Source: Gracilimonas sp040904925
Lineage (GTDB): Bacteria > Bacteroidota > Rhodothermia > Balneolales > Balneolaceae
Direction of reading: 5' to 3'
Assembly: GCA_040904925.1 (NCBI GenBank)
Contig: JBBDSP010000027.1
Span: 16,331-80,330, forward strand
Length of the DNA: 64,000 bases
The position numbers and the translations under genes were made by a program. Under the pieces are notes generated by a model. It did not search any database. It was not told the origin of the DNA and worked only from the letters and a program-made list of their open reading frames with translations. Positions within the stretch are counted from its first letter, which is position 1; each line of letters opens with the position of its first letter. Below, one piece after another: positions 54,573 to 63,104 of the stretch.

Positions 54573-54971
54573 TTATTCGGGATAGATAATGTAAGAGCCG
54601 CCACTCAAAGCTTTGTCTATTGCCTGGGACAATTCTTCTTCGGTTGGGGTAACGGAGATAATGCTATTTGCTCCAGCCTCAACCAATGGCTCGATCAGCT
54701 TATTATTATCATAGGGGTGTAATACCAAAAGGGCAGAAGTGGGTGTTTGCTGACTCAATCGCTGAATATTATCGGGAGCATTCCCCAAACCCATGGAAGT
54801 GTTGAGGTCAACAATTACAAGATCCAGCGACTCATCATCTAAGGTGCTTGGGTCTGAAAAAATTTCACTTGGTTCATAAAAAGTTATATCCGCACCATAT
54901 GAAGTATTGATGGCCTCACTGATAATACTATTGGTTTGATTAAGCTTCCCTATGTAAGCAATTATGAGCAT
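54573..54971 (-). CDS. Degenerate receiver-domain protein
   Basis: A 132-residue protein with the fold pattern of a response-regulator receiver: hydrophobic strands at 1-6 (MLIIAYIG), 49-54 (LVIVDLN, with an Asp at the phosphorylation position) and 76-82 (SALLVLH), then GANSIISVTPTEEELSQAI. The acidic pair after strand 1 and the conserved Lys after strand 5 are missing, so normal Mg-dependent phosphorylation is doubtful. No output domain. It lies beside the NarL-type regulator and has candidate operator C 99 nt upstream of its start. Confidence 0.75.
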   Translation of the reverse strand: MLIIAYIGKLNQTNSIISEAINTSYGADITFYEPSEIFSDPSTLDDESLDLVIVDLNTSMGLGNAPDNIQRLSQQTPTSALLVLHPYDNNKLIEPLVEAGANSIISVTPTEEELSQAIDKALSGGSYIIYPE

Positions 54972-55069
54972 GTTTGCAGATGATGAAAGTAGAACTATTT
55001 AATGTTGAAGTTAATCGAAAAGAACATTCTTCAAATCAGTGATAAAACCTATTTTTTTGGAAATCTTTA

Positions 55070-55085
55070 TAGGTGTTTTTACCTA
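55070..55085. promoter_or_regulatory. Candidate operator C
   Basis: TAGGTGTTTTTACCTA, with perfect TAGGT/ACCTA half-sites, centred about 106 nt upstream of the degenerate receiver gene. A further ACCTA half-site lies at 55047-55051. Confidence 0.5.
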
Positions 55086-55182
55086 AGTGATTATTGCACA
55101 ACTGAAGGTAAATGCACGTAATGGTAAACCGGAGGATGGCAAATTGAAATATGGAGCGACTTACCTAAAGCTGACCTGGGTA

Positions 55183-55842
55183 TCAGCTGTTATTCGGGAA
55201 GAGGTTATTTTGAAGGGCGTATTTTACCAGACCGGCTGTATTTTTTGCCCCTGTTTTTTGTAGAAGATTACGGCGGTGGGCGTCAACGGTACGAACACTT
55301 ACAAATAATCTATCTGCTATTTCCTGATTTGTATATTCATTTACAATGAGTTGAAGGACTTCAAGCTCACGCTCAGTAATGTGAACTTCATCCTCTTCTT
55401 TCACTCGTTTAACTTCCGGTGAAACCAGCTCCTGCAAAATTACCTGTGTAGCATCGTTACTGAAATAGTGCTGGCCATCAATGATGGTTTTGATAGCTTT
55501 TATAAGTTCCTGTTTCCCTGAACTTTTAAGTATATAACCCGATGCTCCGGCCTTGATCATTTTCCGGATATGCTGATCTTCACTCAGCATGGTAAGAGCG
55601 AGCACCTTTACGTCCGGGTATTTTTCCTTGATGATCCTTGTGGCTTCGATTCCATCCATTTCAGGCATGGTGATATCCATTATGATAAGATCCGCCTGTT
55701 GTTTCCCGCACATTTTAACGGCTTCTTTACCGGTTTCAGCCTCTGCAATAATATCCAGGCCGGGTTCATCTTCCAGCAAGATCTTTATTCCATCCCGCAC
55801 GATCTCGTGATCATCGACTATTGCGATCTGAATATTAGCCAT
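55183..55842 (-). CDS. NarL/FixJ-family response regulator
   Basis: A 219-residue two-component regulator. The receiver (1-120) has the acidic pair in VDDHEIVRDG, phospho-Asp in LIIMDITMPEMDG (about 55), Thr in LALTMLSE and Lys in GYILKSSG. The LuxR-type helix-turn-helix (about 148-210) has ITERELEVLQLIVNEYTNQEIADRLFVSVRTVDAHRRNLLQKTG. Its start overlaps the stop of the eight-PAS kinase gene (TAATG), so the pair is a cognate two-component system. It is a candidate binder of operators A-C (inference). Confidence 0.95.
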   Translation of the reverse strand: MANIQIAIVDDHEIVRDGIKILLEDEPGLDIIAEAETGKEAVKMCGKQQADLIIMDITMPEMDGIEATRIIKEKYPDVKVLALTMLSEDQHIRKMIKAGASGYILKSSGKQELIKAIKTIIDGQHYFSNDATQVILQELVSPEVKRVKEEDEVHITERELEVLQLIVNEYTNQEIADRLFVSVRTVDAHRRNLLQKTGAKNTAGLVKYALQNNLFPNNS

Positions 55843-58800
55843 TATGATTCCTTAAGTTGGTTAAGTATTGGGACGACAATATTTAAGAATGTACCCTTAT
55901 TTGGTTTGCTGTCAAATTCAAATGTACCTCCTAATGCCCCGGCTCTGGTTTTTATGGTTTGTAAGCCTAATCCCGCTTTAAAATCTTTAAACTCTGTATC
56001 AAAGCCTTTGCCATTATCATCAATTGTAAGTATCAAATCAAGTTCATCTTTAATGAGCTGCACATTGATCGTGGAAGCCTCAGAATATTTTACAGCATTT
56101 GAGAGCCCTTCCTGGGCAATACGATATAGATTGAACTGTACTTCTCTGGGTAGATCAAGATCCTTTATGTTTTGGTAATAAGTTATCTTTATATCTGAAC
56201 CGATTTTGTAATTATCAACAAGAGATTCTATGGCAAGTGCCAGCCCATAATCATCCACTACTCGAGGGAGAAGATTCCGAGAGATCTGTCCGGTTTCAGA
56301 AACAGCGTGTTTAAGCAGCGTTAATCCTTTTTGGAATTGTTGCTGTTTACGATCACTTAAACAATCAATTTCGCTGCTTGCGGCATCCAGATTCATATTT
56401 GCAGCGGCAAGATACTGCCCAAGCCCGTCGTGCAATTCCTGGGCTATTCGGGCACGTTCTTTGTTTTCTCCTTCAACTAATGAAGCAAGAACCATTTCCT
56501 CAGCTTTTTTCTGCTCAGTCATATCATTGATCAGTACCAATCGGTATGGATTACCAAAATAATTAATACTTGATCCGGTGACCTTTACATAAATGATTTC
56601 ACCGGATTTTTTTAGATGCCTCGCCTCTTTAGAAGTAGTAAATTTTTCACCTTTGTCTTCTGAAACAATCTTTTTGAGTTCATCCCAATCTTCTTTCGGC
56701 CTGATATCAAGCAGGGTCATGGAGTAAAATTCTTTACGGCTATATCCATAATGACTGACCGCAGCATTATTGACCTCAATAAATTTCAGAGAATCAGGGT
56801 CATAAATGATCATGGGTTCCGGGCTCTTTTGGAATAAGAGCCTGTAATTATGTTCAGACTCCGCTAATCGCTTTTCAGCTTTTGCCTGAGCAGTGACATC
56901 AACCACCGTAGAGATCATCAGGTTTTGGTCATACAAAGGGATGTTTTTGGTATCTATGATCTTTTCTTCTCCCTTTTGGGTAACCACTTTAATGCCATTC
57001 CAGCTCATCCGTTCAGGATCTTTTGAATTAATGTCGGCCATGATCATTTCAACCATGCGGTTTCGGTAGGCCTCATCAGGGTAGATTTTTTCATAAAAGG
57101 TATTTACATCTTTAATAATTTCTTGTGGCCACCCATAGATATCGGAGAATTTCTTATTCATAAGCGTGGCTTCTCCCGAATCCATCAGGTTCACGGCAAC
57201 ACCAATAGGAATATTTTCGAGCGTGGTTTCTATAAAGTCATTTCGTTGTTTTAATTGTATCTGGAACTCTTCCAGCTCAGTTAGATCCTGTATGGAGCCA
57301 CTTATATAAAGCGGCTCACCATGTTCATCATACTCGGTTTTTGCGAGTTCATGGTAGTATCCAACTTCTCCGGTGTTTGGTTTGATGAGACGATATCGAA
57401 TATTCAGGCTTCCGGATTCAAGAGCATTTTTAAAAGCAGTGTCAAATTCTTCCCGGTCATCGGGATGGATCATTTCCAGCAGCGATTCATAGCTGGTATC
57501 AATATCACCGGGCGTAAGGCCAATTATATCATAAAAGCCCTGAGACCAAATGGCTTCATCTGTTTGCACATTTCTCCACCAATGGCCGGTTCGAGCTATT
57601 CTTTCCGCATTTCGATATCTATCGGTTAATTCCTGAAGTTCTCTTTCGTGCTCTTTTTTATCGGTGATGTCTCTAACTACGCTTACTATCTTCTCAATGT
57701 CACCGGCATCATTTTTTACAAGAGTTACCGTATGGTCAGAATAAAAAGTGGTTCCGTCTTTTCTTTTCATCACGAATTCTGTTTGGAAGACATCTTTACT
57801 TTCCAAGACGTCTTCACTTTTTTCTCCAAACTCTTTGTAATTAGACTCATCAACGTGCAGCATCTTAGTAGAACGGCCGATAAGTTCATCTTCAGAATAA
57901 CCAAAAAGATCGTAAGTGATTGGATTGCATGATGCAATAGTGCGGGATGGATGATCAAGGATAATCACACTTTCATAGAGGCTTTCAAAAGTTTTCTTAA
58001 GTAGTTCTCTGGATTCTCGAATTTCTTCCTGAGATTTTTTCATTTCCGTGATATCCTGAACCGTACCGCTAATTTTGACAGGATCTCCATCACTGTCGAA
58101 ATCAACTTGCCCGAGTTCATGGATATGAGCCATTTCTTCACTCTTCTGCTTTATAATCCGGTAGTTAGTGTCAATGGAGCCGGTTTCCATAGCATTTTCA
58201 ATAGCCTCAATAAATGCATCCCAGTCTTCGGGGTGAATAATCTCTTTTAATTTTTTGAAGTTTAGCTCTTCTTTGTCCCGGTCAACTTCAAGAATCCTGT
58301 AAAACCCATCCGAAATTATAGTCTCATCTGTTTTCAGGTCTCGTTTCCAATTCCCAAGCTGGGCAAGTTTTTCAGCATTTTTATATCGGGAGGTAAGCTC
58401 CTGAAGCTCCCGTTCCTTTTGTTTTAACTCGGTAGTGTCAATGCCTATACCGATAGTTAGATCATCCGTAACTTTTATATTAGTCCAGGTAGTGAATATT
58501 TCACCCCGGTCTTTGGTCATGATTTTAAAATCATGCCAATTTCCATGCGCATATGACATATGTTTTTCAGCCTTTTTCCGGGCTTTCTTGTTGGGAAGCA
58601 TTTTCCCCATCAAGTTAATCTCTTTGGCCTCTTCATTTGTAAAACCAACAACCTCTTCAAAGTATTTATTTACGCGGTAAACATTGCCGGTTTTATCATG
58701 AAGGTTAACCAGAACCGGTATGTTATCATAGATCTTTTGCAGTTCAAGCCGGTCTTCTTCATGCTCTTTTTCCAACCGTCTTTGTTCAGTAATGTCTAAA

Positions 58801-59723
58801 CCAATGCCAATGGTGGTATTATCTGAAAGACGGATGTTAGACCATGACTGTATTCTTTTTTTACCTTGCTTATCGGTTACCTCCAGTTCGTGCCATTCTC
58901 CATCCGTCTCATTCATTATTTGGAGGACTTCTTCCCGAATCTCAGGGTCAGGATAACAGGCTTTCATTAAATCTATCTCTTTGATTTCTTCATTCGACCA
59001 TCCCAAATATTTTTCAAAATATTTGTTGACCCTGATTTCATTGATTTCCGGATCATAGATATCAACTATCACAGGAATATTCTCAAAGATGCTTTCAAAC
59101 AGCTCTTTTTCATGTTGGTAGGCTTCTTCAAGTTTCTTTTGTTCCGTGATATCAGCAACTACTCCTGCTAATTGAATTGGTTCATCCTCCTCAAAAACTA
59201 AATTACCACGGCTTTCCAACCACCTGATATCGTTGTCAGAATTGATGATCCGAAATTTTACGTGATATAAAGGAGCCTCTTTCTCGATAGTTTTCTCAAG
59301 GGCTTCTTTCACTCGTGTTCTGTCTTCAGGGTGAATTCGATCGTAAAAATCATCAATTGACCACCGCCGGGGCCGTTTACTATAACCGAATACCTTGTAA
59401 TGATACTCGGAGCGACGAATGTTTTTGGAGCCAATATCAATACTCCAGGTGGCCATTCCGGCGGCATAAAGGGCGTTATCGATCCGGTCCTTTTTGGCGT
59501 AAGTCTTTTCATTACTTTTGGTAACCAGGATGTACAGTAAGAGTCCGGTCAGCAAAACGTAAAAAATTCCCTTATAGGTTTGGTACTGAGAAATAAGCTG
59601 TGGATCATCTGTTATCCAAACAAGAAACTGATCCGATAGCAATATCCATAGAAGGGCAGTAACTAGATAAATCAGGGTAATGGAAAGCGCATTAAGCTCT
59701 AATAATCGCGGTAACCTTTTCAT
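55842..59723 (-). CDS. Eight-PAS membrane histidine kinase (HisKA_3/NarX-like output)
   Basis: A 1293-residue sensor from the chosen ATG. Two N-terminal membrane helices (about 8-30 and 43-63) with almost no periplasmic part are followed by about eight PAS/PAC modules and a HisKA_3 kinase core (ERARIAQELHDGLGQYLAAANMNL, phospho-His) with HATPase (NLYRIAQEGLSNAVKYS, DDNGKGF, GLGLQTIKTRAGALGG). The linker-plus-PAS unit RELQELTxRYxNAExxA occurs twice, showing internal duplication. The frame continues to a GTG at 59876, but that extension crosses a terminator-like hairpin; MKRLPRLLELN at 59723 is the likely start. Confidence 0.93.
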   Translation of the reverse strand: MKRLPRLLELNALSITLIYLVTALLWILLSDQFLVWITDDPQLISQYQTYKGIFYVLLTGLLLYILVTKSNEKTYAKKDRIDNALYAAGMATWSIDIGSKNIRRSEYHYKVFGYSKRPRRWSIDDFYDRIHPEDRTRVKEALEKTIEKEAPLYHVKFRIINSDNDIRWLESRGNLVFEEDEPIQLAGVVADITEQKKLEEAYQHEKELFESIFENIPVIVDIYDPEINEIRVNKYFEKYLGWSNEEIKEIDLMKACYPDPEIREEVLQIMNETDGEWHELEVTDKQGKKRIQSWSNIRLSDNTTIGIGLDITEQRRLEKEHEEDRLELQKIYDNIPVLVNLHDKTGNVYRVNKYFEEVVGFTNEEAKEINLMGKMLPNKKARKKAEKHMSYAHGNWHDFKIMTKDRGEIFTTWTNIKVTDDLTIGIGIDTTELKQKERELQELTSRYKNAEKLAQLGNWKRDLKTDETIISDGFYRILEVDRDKEELNFKKLKEIIHPEDWDAFIEAIENAMETGSIDTNYRIIKQKSEEMAHIHELGQVDFDSDGDPVKISGTVQDITEMKKSQEEIRESRELLKKTFESLYESVIILDHPSRTIASCNPITYDLFGYSEDELIGRSTKMLHVDESNYKEFGEKSEDVLESKDVFQTEFVMKRKDGTTFYSDHTVTLVKNDAGDIEKIVSVVRDITDKKEHERELQELTDRYRNAERIARTGHWWRNVQTDEAIWSQGFYDIIGLTPGDIDTSYESLLEMIHPDDREEFDTAFKNALESGSLNIRYRLIKPNTGEVGYYHELAKTEYDEHGEPLYISGSIQDLTELEEFQIQLKQRNDFIETTLENIPIGVAVNLMDSGEATLMNKKFSDIYGWPQEIIKDVNTFYEKIYPDEAYRNRMVEMIMADINSKDPERMSWNGIKVVTQKGEEKIIDTKNIPLYDQNLMISTVVDVTAQAKAEKRLAESEHNYRLLFQKSPEPMIIYDPDSLKFIEVNNAAVSHYGYSRKEFYSMTLLDIRPKEDWDELKKIVSEDKGEKFTTSKEARHLKKSGEIIYVKVTGSSINYFGNPYRLVLINDMTEQKKAEEMVLASLVEGENKERARIAQELHDGLGQYLAAANMNLDAASSEIDCLSDRKQQQFQKGLTLLKHAVSETGQISRNLLPRVVDDYGLALAIESLVDNYKIGSDIKITYYQNIKDLDLPREVQFNLYRIAQEGLSNAVKYSEASTINVQLIKDELDLILTIDDNGKGFDTEFKDFKAGLGLQTIKTRAGALGGTFEFDSKPNKGTFLNIVVPILNQLKES

Positions 59724-59792
59724 AGAATAATAGCCAGTCATATATTTATATATACCGATAACTAACTGTTTTCTTCTCAAAACAACAAGCAA

Positions 59793-59833
59793 TAAAAAAC
59801 CACCCCCACCTAAATAAGTAGATGAGGGTGGTT
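59793..59833 (-). terminator. Terminator-like hairpin in the kinase leader
   Basis: AACCACCC (59798-59805) and GGGTGGTT (59826-59833) form a stem followed, on the minus strand, by TTTTTTA. It ends 70 nt upstream of the kinase ATG, so it could attenuate that gene or end a short leader RNA. Confidence 0.6.
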
Positions 59834-59981
59834 GTATTAGTACCCGCGAAAAACCCAAAATCACTCTCTTAACCACTTAGTTAGAGCGATCCCAAAGCAA
59901 TTCCTTACAGATTAATTTGAAAAAATATTTCTACTTAAAAAGTACTTTCAGGAGTGTTTAAAAGTGATTATTGCTAAAATT

Positions 59982-59991
59982 GGGGGGGGGG
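59982..59991. repeat. Homopolymer G10 tract
   Basis: Ten G on the plus strand, in the space between the tRNA-Arg terminator and the kinase leader. Not coding. Confidence 0.85.
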
Positions 59992-60036
59992 AGAGTAGAT
60001 TAGAAAATAGAAGAGAGTGTACTTTTGTGTGCGAAA

Positions 60037-60070
60037 TAAAAAAAGCCGCCATTTGTCTGGCAGCTTTTAA
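60037..60070 (-). terminator. Terminator of tRNA-Arg
   Basis: On the minus strand AGCTGCC and GGCGGCT arms are followed by a T7 run. Confidence 0.82.
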
Positions 60071-60076
60071 TAAAAG

Positions 60077-60150
60077 TACACCCGGGGGGATTCGAACCTC
60101 CAACCGCCTGATTCGTAGTCAGGTACTCTATCCAGTTGAGCTACGGGTGC
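60077..60150 (-). tRNA. tRNA-Arg (anticodon ACG)
   Basis: A 74-nt cloverleaf on the minus strand: acceptor GCACCCG with CGGGTGT (one G-U end pair), anticodon stem CCTGA/TCAGG around loop CTACGAA (anticodon ACG, A34 expected to be deaminated to inosine), T-arm GGAGG-TTCGAAT-CCCCC. CCA is not encoded. Confidence 0.93.
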
Positions 60151-60354
60151 AAATAATTGAGAGCATCAAAGATAAGAATATCATTACTGCAGGGCAATTA
60201 TTTTAAGGAACAAAAAACTGGGGCAAATGGGATAGGGCTTTGCCTTATTTATATAGGAGGAAAATTTCCTGTTTTTGAAACTTTATAGAGGGTGTTGCTT
60301 ATAGGGGAAAGTTTCAATAAATCTAACCATAACTTTAATTCTAAAGATTTTGCT

Positions 60355-62952
60355 ATGAAGAACATATTAATGATAGCCGGACTTTTACTATTGCTACCCG
60401 GATTGGGGTACGCACAAAATGGAGAGGACGATGCTGAAAAAGAAGATAAATTTGCTGAGCTGACCAGAGATGCTGAGCATCTGGAGGGGTTTCTTGATCT
60501 GTATAGAACCGAGGATAAATTATACATGGCTGTTAGCAAAGAAGATCTGAACAAAGAATTTCTAATGAATTTTGAAATTGCTCAGGGTATAGGTTCCTCC
60601 GGATTATATGGCGGTACGATGCTGAATATTTTTGAAGGATTGCTGGTTCGCCTTGAAAAGAGAGAGGGGAAGATCTTTTTGGTTCAGCTACCCCATCGGT
60701 ACAAAGCTGAAGAAGGAACACCTGAAGCGAAAGCCGTTGAACTTACCTATGGAAATTCCGTTTTGGAAACGGCCGGTATTGAGGCCACAAGTGAAGACAG
60801 CGTGCTGCTGCTGGATGTGTATGGATGGTTTGTAGGTGATCTCTCTAATATAAGTCAGCGGGTACAGGGAGCGGTTTCTTCAACACCGGGGCAACCGGGC
60901 CGGGCTTCTCTAGACAAGGCGAAAAGTTATGTGGAAACGGTAAAATCTTTTCCGAAAAATACTAATGTAACAGCTAGCCTGACCTTCAATAATGCCGAGC
61001 AGGGCGGTCCCCGAACCCTTGCTGACAGCCGCTTTATTCCGGTTTCAGTTCACTACACTATGGCAGCATTACCTGAAACTCCGATGGAGCCACGAATGGC
61101 GGATGACCGGACCGGATATTTCATGACGGTTCACAAAGATTTTACAGATGACAACGACACTTTTTTCCAGCGCTATGTTAATAAATGGCGGTTGGAATGT
61201 GACGGTGGACCCGGAGCCGACGGACTATGCGATCCTGTTAAACCGATCATCTATTATATTGATCATACCGTTCCTGAGCGCTACCGCGAAGCCATGATGG
61301 AAGGAGTGACCGAGTGGTCTAAAGCATTTGAAGCCGCCGGTTTCCGAAATGCGGTTCAGGCTGAAATACTTCCTGAAGATGCTGAAGCTGAAGACATTCG
61401 TTATGCAACGCTTCGCTGGAATGTGTCTGATCAGCCCGGTTATGGAGCCATTGGACCTTCCGTGGTAGATCCCCGAACCGGCGAGATCCTGGATGCGGAT
61501 ATGCTGTTTGAAGCCAACATGCTTTTGGGTGATAAAAACGAATATCGTGAAATGGTGGAGCCACGTTCAGCCATTGATGAGATTTTTAACGTCACTGCCG
61601 AAGAGATCAAGCAAAACAGTTATGGGGAATCCGCTTCCTTTTTTGCGGAAATGTCGATGCAGCTGGATATAGTGAAAAGCGTACTGCTTGCCAAAGGGTT
61701 GATGAAGCCCGGCGATCCGGTTCCCAAAGAATTCGTGGATCAGGCTTTGCGCTGGGTAACCATGCACGAAGTTGGCCACACCCTCGGACTTCGCCACAAC
61801 TTCCGTTCTTCCATCGATACTCCGCTGGATAAATTACATGATGAAGAATGGGCTGAAGAGAAAGGGGTTTTCAGTTCTGCGATGGAATATCCAACCGTGA
61901 ACCTTTCTACTGAAGGCGAATCTGCCGACGGGTATTACTACAATCCAAGTGTGGGAAGTTATGACCGCTGGGTAATTAGCTACGGATATACTCCGGATGC
62001 GGGAAAAGCTAAAGAAATTGCACGTCAGGTTGCCCAACCGGGCCATGCCTATGGAACCGATGAAGATGCACGTGGAGCAGGTGCAGTTGATCCACTTATC
62101 AATGTTTATGATCTGGGTGATGATCCGCTGGCCTGGGGTAAAGACCGTGCTCAGCTTTTGCAGGGATTGATTCCCGACATTCCAGAGATCGTGTTGGCGG
62201 ATAATATGCCATATTATGAAGCCACAGACCTGTTTAATACCTATTTCTTTCAGTATTCAAGAACACTGGCTCCGGCTATCAAATATATTGGCGGGCAGTA
62301 TCAGTATCGGGATCACGTTGGCGATCCGAATGGAAGAATGCCTTTTGTGGCCATTCCAAAATCCAAACAACAGGAAGCATTGGATATGATCATTGACTAT
62401 GCATTGGATGCCGATGCTTTTGAACTTCCGCAGGATGTATTCCAGCAAATGGGAGCAAACCGCTGGAGCCACTGGGGGAATTCAAATACCTACAGTGGTC
62501 GTATTGATTATCCATTACACTCAAGACTGGTAGGAATTCAATCTTCTCTGCTTTCACAGCTTCTGAACGGAAATCGCTTAGAGCGTATACGTGATACAGA
62601 AGTAAAATTTGGAGCCGAGAATACAATCACCATTCCGGAACTAATGGAAGCCCTTACCAATGCTATTTGGAATGAAGTTTGGTCAGCACCCGGAAGCAAT
62701 ATCAACAGCAATCGCCGTGACCTGCAGCGGGCATATTTGAATGAGATGATCGAGATCGTAACGGATGCTCCGTCAAACATGCCGGCAGATGCCCGTTCAG
62801 TTGCTCGGCATCAACTCAGCGACTTGAACGAACGTATTACCCGGCGCTTAACGCCCCCATTTAATTTTGATACCTATACCGAAGCACACCTTGGTGAAGT
62901 TAAGATACGATTAGAGAAAACTCTTGATGCAGGGCTCAGTTTAGAAAACTAA
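60355..62952 (+). CDS. Secreted zinc-dependent metalloprotease (DUF5117/DUF4953 type)
   Basis: An 865-residue exported protein with signal peptide (MKNILMIAGLLLLLPGLGYAQ). The zinc site is the extended HEVGHTLGLRHN (H-E-x-x-H-x-x-G-x-x-H), near residues 474-485. The N-terminal third matches the DUF5117 plan (GFLDLYRTEDKLYMAVSKEDLNKEFL) and the catalytic part the DUF4953 plan (GVTEWSKAFEAAGFRNAV). Such proteases are common in Bacteroidota and related groups; substrates are unknown. The frame extends to 60292, but the signal peptide sets the start at 60355. Confidence 0.92.
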   Translation: MKNILMIAGLLLLLPGLGYAQNGEDDAEKEDKFAELTRDAEHLEGFLDLYRTEDKLYMAVSKEDLNKEFLMNFEIAQGIGSSGLYGGTMLNIFEGLLVRLEKREGKIFLVQLPHRYKAEEGTPEAKAVELTYGNSVLETAGIEATSEDSVLLLDVYGWFVGDLSNISQRVQGAVSSTPGQPGRASLDKAKSYVETVKSFPKNTNVTASLTFNNAEQGGPRTLADSRFIPVSVHYTMAALPETPMEPRMADDRTGYFMTVHKDFTDDNDTFFQRYVNKWRLECDGGPGADGLCDPVKPIIYYIDHTVPERYREAMMEGVTEWSKAFEAAGFRNAVQAEILPEDAEAEDIRYATLRWNVSDQPGYGAIGPSVVDPRTGEILDADMLFEANMLLGDKNEYREMVEPRSAIDEIFNVTAEEIKQNSYGESASFFAEMSMQLDIVKSVLLAKGLMKPGDPVPKEFVDQALRWVTMHEVGHTLGLRHNFRSSIDTPLDKLHDEEWAEEKGVFSSAMEYPTVNLSTEGESADGYYYNPSVGSYDRWVISYGYTPDAGKAKEIARQVAQPGHAYGTDEDARGAGAVDPLINVYDLGDDPLAWGKDRAQLLQGLIPDIPEIVLADNMPYYEATDLFNTYFFQYSRTLAPAIKYIGGQYQYRDHVGDPNGRMPFVAIPKSKQQEALDMIIDYALDADAFELPQDVFQQMGANRWSHWGNSNTYSGRIDYPLHSRLVGIQSSLLSQLLNGNRLERIRDTEVKFGAENTITIPELMEALTNAIWNEVWSAPGSNINSNRRDLQRAYLNEMIEIVTDAPSNMPADARSVARHQLSDLNERITRRLTPPFNFDTYTEAHLGEVKIRLEKTLDAGLSLEN

Positions 62953-62979
62953 GATGGTAACCTATCGCTAAAACTAATG

Positions 62980-63013
62980 AAAGGCTCCAATGCTCTGCGT
63001 TGGAGCCTTTTTT
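62980..63013 (+). terminator. Terminator after the metalloprotease
   Basis: AAAGGCTCCAA and TTGGAGCCTTT arms followed by TTTTTA. Confidence 0.9.
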
Positions 63014-63104
63014 ATGCTCTTTACTCAAGTGCTCTCATTCCAGGTGTTGATTTGAAGCGTAATTAAACCCCCAATAATCTGTTGTGGTGAAACCTTGGCT
63101 TCAA

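Noticed and set aside
59964..60206. An 80-codon open frame across the tRNA-Arg locus
   Set aside because: It reads the antisense of tRNA-Arg, a frequent false gene, and starts in a homopolymer region.
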